A DNA stretch of 6,459 nt from CBDUEV01 sp965366365 (GTDB taxonomy: Bacteria; Actinomycetota; Acidimicrobiia; Spongiisociales; JAENVV01): assembly GCA_965366365.1 (NCBI GenBank), contig CBDUEV010000113.1, positions 1 through 6,459 on the forward strand, in the 5' to 3' direction. The stretch's first letter is position 1, and every line of letters starts with the position of its first letter. A program made the position numbers and the translations under genes. Below, in pieces: positions 3,791 through 6,459 of the stretch. The notes beneath the pieces are model-generated. The model made no database searches. It was given only the letters and a program-made list of their open reading frames with translations, and was not told where the DNA came from.

Positions 3791-5992
3791 AAAACAAAAC
3801 GGAGTTCGTCGGCCCCCCAGAAAGTGATCGAACCGACCGGGGCGAGCCTGGGCACCTTTGGTGGGGTCTTCACTCCCTCCATCCTGACAATCCTCGGGGT
3901 GATCATGTACCTGAGGTTCGGCTGGGTGGTGGGCCAAGCCGGATTGGTCGGGACCTGGGCGATCGTCACGATCTCAACCGGCATCACGCTGCTCACAGCC
4001 CTGTCCATCGCCCAGATCGCCTCGGATCAGCGGGTCAAGGCCGGCGGCGCCTACTACATGATCAGTCGCTCGCTGGGCATCGAGATCGGCGGTGCGGTCG
4101 GGATCCCGCTGTACCTCGCCCAGGCGCTGTCCGTGGCGCTCTACACCATCGGGTTTGCCGAGTCGGTCAACCAGATCTTCTCGTGGGCCGACATCCGGGT
4201 GGTTGGAGCCGTCACCACCGTTGTCGTGACCATCCTCGCCCTGATCTCGGCCCGCGCTGCCATCCGAGCGCAATACGTGATCATGGCGGCGATCGCTCTT
4301 TCGCTGGTGAGTTTCTTCCTGGGCTCGGCAGCCGAACCGGTCGCCTCGGCGACGGCCGCGAGCGAACCCGTCAGCTTCTGGGTGGTCCTGGCGGTCTTCT
4401 TCCCGGCGGTGACCGGCATCATGGCCGGCGTCAACATGTCGGGCGACCTCAAAGATGCCCGTCGATCCATCCCACGTGGCACCCTCGCCGCCGTCGGCGT
4501 CAGCTACGGCCTGTACATGATCATCCCGGCCATCCTCGTGGCCCGTGCGACGGTGCCGGATCTGATCTCGGATCCTCTCATCATGCGCCGGGTTTCGTTG
4601 GTCGGAGAGGCCATCCTGGTGGGCGTCTGGGGGGCCACCCTCTCCAGTGCCCTGGGGAGCATTCTCGGTGCCCCCCGCATCCTCCAGGCGCTCGCCCGGG
4701 AAGGAGTCCTCCCCCGATTCATGAGGGCTCTCGGTCGTGGTCGTGGGGCGAATGACGATCCGCGTATGGCCACCTACGTGACCCTGGTCCTGGCGCTGGG
4801 TGCCGTGATGCTCGGCTCGCTGGATGTGATCGCTCCCATCCTCACGATGTTCTTCCTCACGACGTATGCCGTGGTCAACCTCGTGTCGGCGATCGAACGG
4901 TTCCTGCGTAGTCCGTCGTTCAGGCCGACCTTTCGGGTGCACTGGTCGCTCTCGCTACTCGGGGCGGCGGGCTGCGTGGCCCTCATGTTCCTCATCAACG
5001 CTCCTGCCACTCTGGCTGCCGTGGTGGTGGTCGGCGGCGTCTATGCCTGGATGCAGCAACGCCAGCTCCGCACGGCGTGGGGCGACGTCCGGCAAGGTCT
5101 CTGGTTCGCCATGGTCCGGTGGGGCATCCTGCAGCTCCGCAACCAGACCGATCCAAGGAACTGGCGCCCGCATCTCCTCGTCTTGAGTGGAACTCCCTCA
5201 CGGCGGTGGTACCTCATCGAACTCGCCAACGCGCTGGCCCACGACCGAACACTGCTCAGCGTCGCCGCCGTGCTGCCCACGGAAGGCACCACACCGGACC
5301 GTCAGCTCAGCCTGACCAAGACGATTCGCGACTACCTCGAGGAGCGAAGCGTGGAAGCTTTGGTCCGGGTCACCCGGTCCGCAGACACCTATACCGGTGC
5401 CGCCGATCTGGTGGCCTCGTACGGAATCGGCCCCCTGGTCCCGAACACGATCCTCCTCGGCGATTCGGAGGACGAGGACGATGTCGCGGCCTACTGCCAG
5501 CTGCTCGTCTCCATCTTCGAGGCGCGCCGGAATCTCGTTGTCGTGAAGGCGTCCGGCTCGGAGGGGGTATTCGGGGCCCGGCGACGCATCGACGTGTGGT
5601 GGCAGGGCAAGAAGGGGAACGGGTCGCTCATGATGACCCTGGCATACCTCCTCAAGACCGGGATCGAATGGAGAGACGTCGAAATCGCCCTGAAGACGAT
5701 CGCCCCCACGGTGGAGGCGCAGGTCGAGATGAAAGAGAATCTCGGCGCCATGTTCGAGGCGTCGCGCATGGGTTTCGAGACACAGGTGATCGTCGACGAG
5801 CGCCCACCGGGGGAGGTGATCGTCGAGCATTCGCAAGGTGCCGACCTCGTTCTCCTCGGGTTGGCCCGTCCCGACGACGTCGAAGACTTCGCCGTCTACT
5901 ACCAGCAACTCAACGCACGGTTCGCCGGACTCCCCACGGTGGCGTTCGTGCTTGCCGCGGAGTCGATCGAATTCGGCGAGATCCTGGCCTAG
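3776..5992 (+). CDS. SLC12-type cation-chloride cotransporter homologue
   Basis: A 738-residue inner-membrane protein of the APC superfamily, closest in motifs to SLC12 Na-K-Cl/K-Cl cotransporters. It probably couples Cl- to K+ and/or Na+ movement, but bacterial substrates are not settled. Twelve helices lie within residues 30-426. Family motifs: GVIMYLRFGWVVGQAG (TM1), GGAYYMISRSLG, VALYTIGFAESV (TM3), FFPAVTGIMAG then NMSGDLKDARRSIPRGT (TM6), ATLSSALGS then APRILQAL (TM8), DVIAPILTMFFLTTYAVVN (TM10). The soluble C-terminal half (about 430-738) also matches the SLC12 domain: NWRPHLLVLSG, IDVWW (605-609) and DLVLLGLA (from 690). By remembered alignment to human NKCC1, K+-site Y123, P210 and T213 and Na+-site A287, S290 and S291 are kept. 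The N-terminus before TM1 is only about 28 residues. Start: GTG 3776, with GGAG 9 nt upstream. An in-frame ATG at 3467 would add 103 unsupported residues. Confidence 0.9.
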   Translation: MSDTPKTKRSSSAPQKVIEPTGASLGTFGGVFTPSILTILGVIMYLRFGWVVGQAGLVGTWAIVTISTGITLLTALSIAQIASDQRVKAGGAYYMISRSLGIEIGGAVGIPLYLAQALSVALYTIGFAESVNQIFSWADIRVVGAVTTVVVTILALISARAAIRAQYVIMAAIALSLVSFFLGSAAEPVASATAASEPVSFWVVLAVFFPAVTGIMAGVNMSGDLKDARRSIPRGTLAAVGVSYGLYMIIPAILVARATVPDLISDPLIMRRVSLVGEAILVGVWGATLSSALGSILGAPRILQALAREGVLPRFMRALGRGRGANDDPRMATYVTLVLALGAVMLGSLDVIAPILTMFFLTTYAVVNLVSAIERFLRSPSFRPTFRVHWSLSLLGAAGCVALMFLINAPATLAAVVVVGGVYAWMQQRQLRTAWGDVRQGLWFAMVRWGILQLRNQTDPRNWRPHLLVLSGTPSRRWYLIELANALAHDRTLLSVAAVLPTEGTTPDRQLSLTKTIRDYLEERSVEALVRVTRSADTYTGAADLVASYGIGPLVPNTILLGDSEDEDDVAAYCQLLVSIFEARRNLVVVKASGSEGVFGARRRIDVWWQGKKGNGSLMMTLAYLLKTGIEWRDVEIALKTIAPTVEAQVEMKENLGAMFEASRMGFETQVIVDERPPGEVIVEHSQGADLVLLGLARPDDVEDFAVYYQQLNARFAGLPTVAFVLAAESIEFGEILA

Positions 5993-6016
5993 TTCCGGGC
6001 CCGCCGGCCACGTCGC

Positions 6017-6022
6017 TAGGCT
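6017..6022 (+). promoter_or_regulatory. Candidate -10 box of a leaderless promoter
   Basis: TAGGCT matches TANNNT and ends 7 bp before the ATG at 6030, in a GCTAGGCTGCCGTCC context much like GCTAACCTCCCTGGTCT before the gene at 1645. No Shine-Dalgarno is present. The thioesterase gene therefore probably has its own promoter despite starting only 37 bp after the cotransporter stop. Confidence 0.45.
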
Positions 6023-6029
6023 GCCGTCC

Positions 6030-6459
6030 ATGGCCGACCCCGCCGCTCCCCATGCCGCCCGCTTCGAGCCGCTCCCACCCGAAAAGGCCGCTCCCTGGGC
6101 GAACTACGCCAAATGGGAGGAGGAGTACATGGCCAAGTTTCTCGGGCTCGAATTCCTCGAGGTGCGGCGCGACTACTCGAGAATGCGGCTGCCCTTCCGG
6201 ACGGAGGTGACGCAGCCACAAGGCATCATGCATGGTGGCGCGATCGCCACCCTCATCGACACCGCCGTCGTGCCTGCCATAGCGGCCGTGTATGACCACC
6301 GGGTCCGCATGGTCACCCTCAACCTCGATATCAACTACCTCGGCGCCGTCGTCGACGACGCGGCCGTGGCGGAAGGCTGGGTCTCCAAGCGCGGTCGTTC
6401 CATCGTCTACTGCCAGGCGGAGGTCAGGGCAGAAACGACGGGCGAACTGGTCGCCACCG
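6030..6459 (+). CDS. PaaI-type hotdog-fold thioesterase, 3'-truncated by window edge
   Basis: The frame starts at ATG 6030 and stays open to the window end, giving 143 complete codons. Family members hydrolyse acyl- or aryl-CoA thioesters in the cytoplasm, usually as tetramers; the substrate here is unknown. The key evidence is QGIMHGGAIATLIDTA, residues 64-79: the HGG signature (H68-G70) at the start of the hot-dog helix and D77, at the acidic position expected to be catalytic in PaaI enzymes. A β-strand-rich region follows, with VTLNLDINYLGAV (95-107) and the GWVSKRGRSIVYCQAEVR strands (116-133), both typical of this family. The N-terminal 22 or so residues are Ala/Pro-rich and precede an amphipathic segment (WANYAKWEEEYMAKFLG). 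Most single-domain members are around 130-170 residues, so little should be missing. The cotransporter gene lies upstream, with no evident functional link. Confidence 0.9.
   Translation, partial: MADPAAPHAARFEPLPPEKAAPWANYAKWEEEYMAKFLGLEFLEVRRDYSRMRLPFRTEVTQPQGIMHGGAIATLIDTAVVPAIAAVYDHRVRMVTLNLDINYLGAVVDDAAVAEGWVSKRGRSIVYCQAEVRAETTGELVAT

Noticed and set aside
3612..3797. 61-codon minus-strand ORF in the divergent intergenic region
   Set aside because: It crosses the cotransporter start in antisense, has no ribosome binding signal that I can see and has a biased composition.
3974..4942. 322-codon open frame antisense to the cotransporter
   Set aside because: The product is low-complexity and rich in His, Asp, Gly and Arg, as expected for the complement of a GC-rich membrane-protein gene; no start signal or recognisable domain.
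5996..6012. GC palindromes (CGGGCCCG, GGCC-N4-GGCC) after the cotransporter stop as a terminator
   Set aside because: Stems are short, no T-run follows, and the bases are of a kind that arises easily in this GC-rich sequence.
5077..6210. 377-codon frame running across the cotransporter end into the thioesterase gene
   Set aside because: Arg/Pro-rich out-of-frame translation of two well-supported genes; a GC-rich shadow.
1..6459. Mobile element, CRISPR array, phage or defence system
   Set aside because: No transposase, integrase, phage or Cas-like protein, no regularly spaced repeat array, and all intact genes are metabolic, transport or translation functions.

Overview
The window is about 6.5 kb of high-GC bacterial chromosome and reads as ordinary core-genome sequence. 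GC-rich third codon positions, dense genes, apparent leaderless starts (a TANNNT box just upstream of ATG) and the type of methionyl-tRNA synthetase all suggest a high-GC Actinomycetota. A deep lineage such as Acidimicrobiia is possible, but that placement is inference. I see no CRISPR array, transposase, integrase, phage gene, rRNA or tRNA.

Layout, left to right. (1) Positions 1-1458, + strand: the C-terminal bulk of methionyl-tRNA synthetase (metG); its N-terminus with the HIGH motif lies outside the window. It has a four-cysteine zinc knuckle and a strongly altered KMSKS loop (KASAS). (2) Positions 1459-1644: a 186-bp intergenic stretch with two perfect tandem hairpins, the first centred on the metG stop codon, and an imperfect direct repeat. 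(3) Positions 1645-2349, +: a seven-helix membrane protein of unknown function, apparently leaderless. (4) Positions 2350-2424: a short convergent gap with no convincing terminator. (5) Positions 2425-3474, - strand: a full-length class I fructose-1,6-bisphosphate aldolase of the FbaB type. (6) Positions 3475-3775: a divergent intergenic region of about 300 bp carrying several dyads and the control signals of both flanking genes. (7) Positions 3776-5992, +: a full-length bacterial SLC12-type cation-chloride cotransporter homologue, starting at GTG inside a perfect 10-bp inverted repeat. (8) From 6030 to the window end, +: the start of a PaaI-type hotdog thioesterase, again with a leaderless-type promoter.

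The genes do not form one pathway. They are separate housekeeping or physiological functions: translation, glycolysis/gluconeogenesis, ion transport and acyl-CoA thioester hydrolysis. metG and the membrane gene are separated by hairpins and have separate start signals. The cotransporter and thioesterase genes are close together (37 bp apart), but the second seems to have its own promoter.

No wholly new system is evident. The points most worth a second look are the bacterial SLC12 homologue, which keeps residues aligned with the Na+ and K+ sites of animal NKCC transporters; the inverted repeat that brackets its ribosome binding site and start codon; the KASAS variant of metG; and the tandem hairpins at the metG stop codon.
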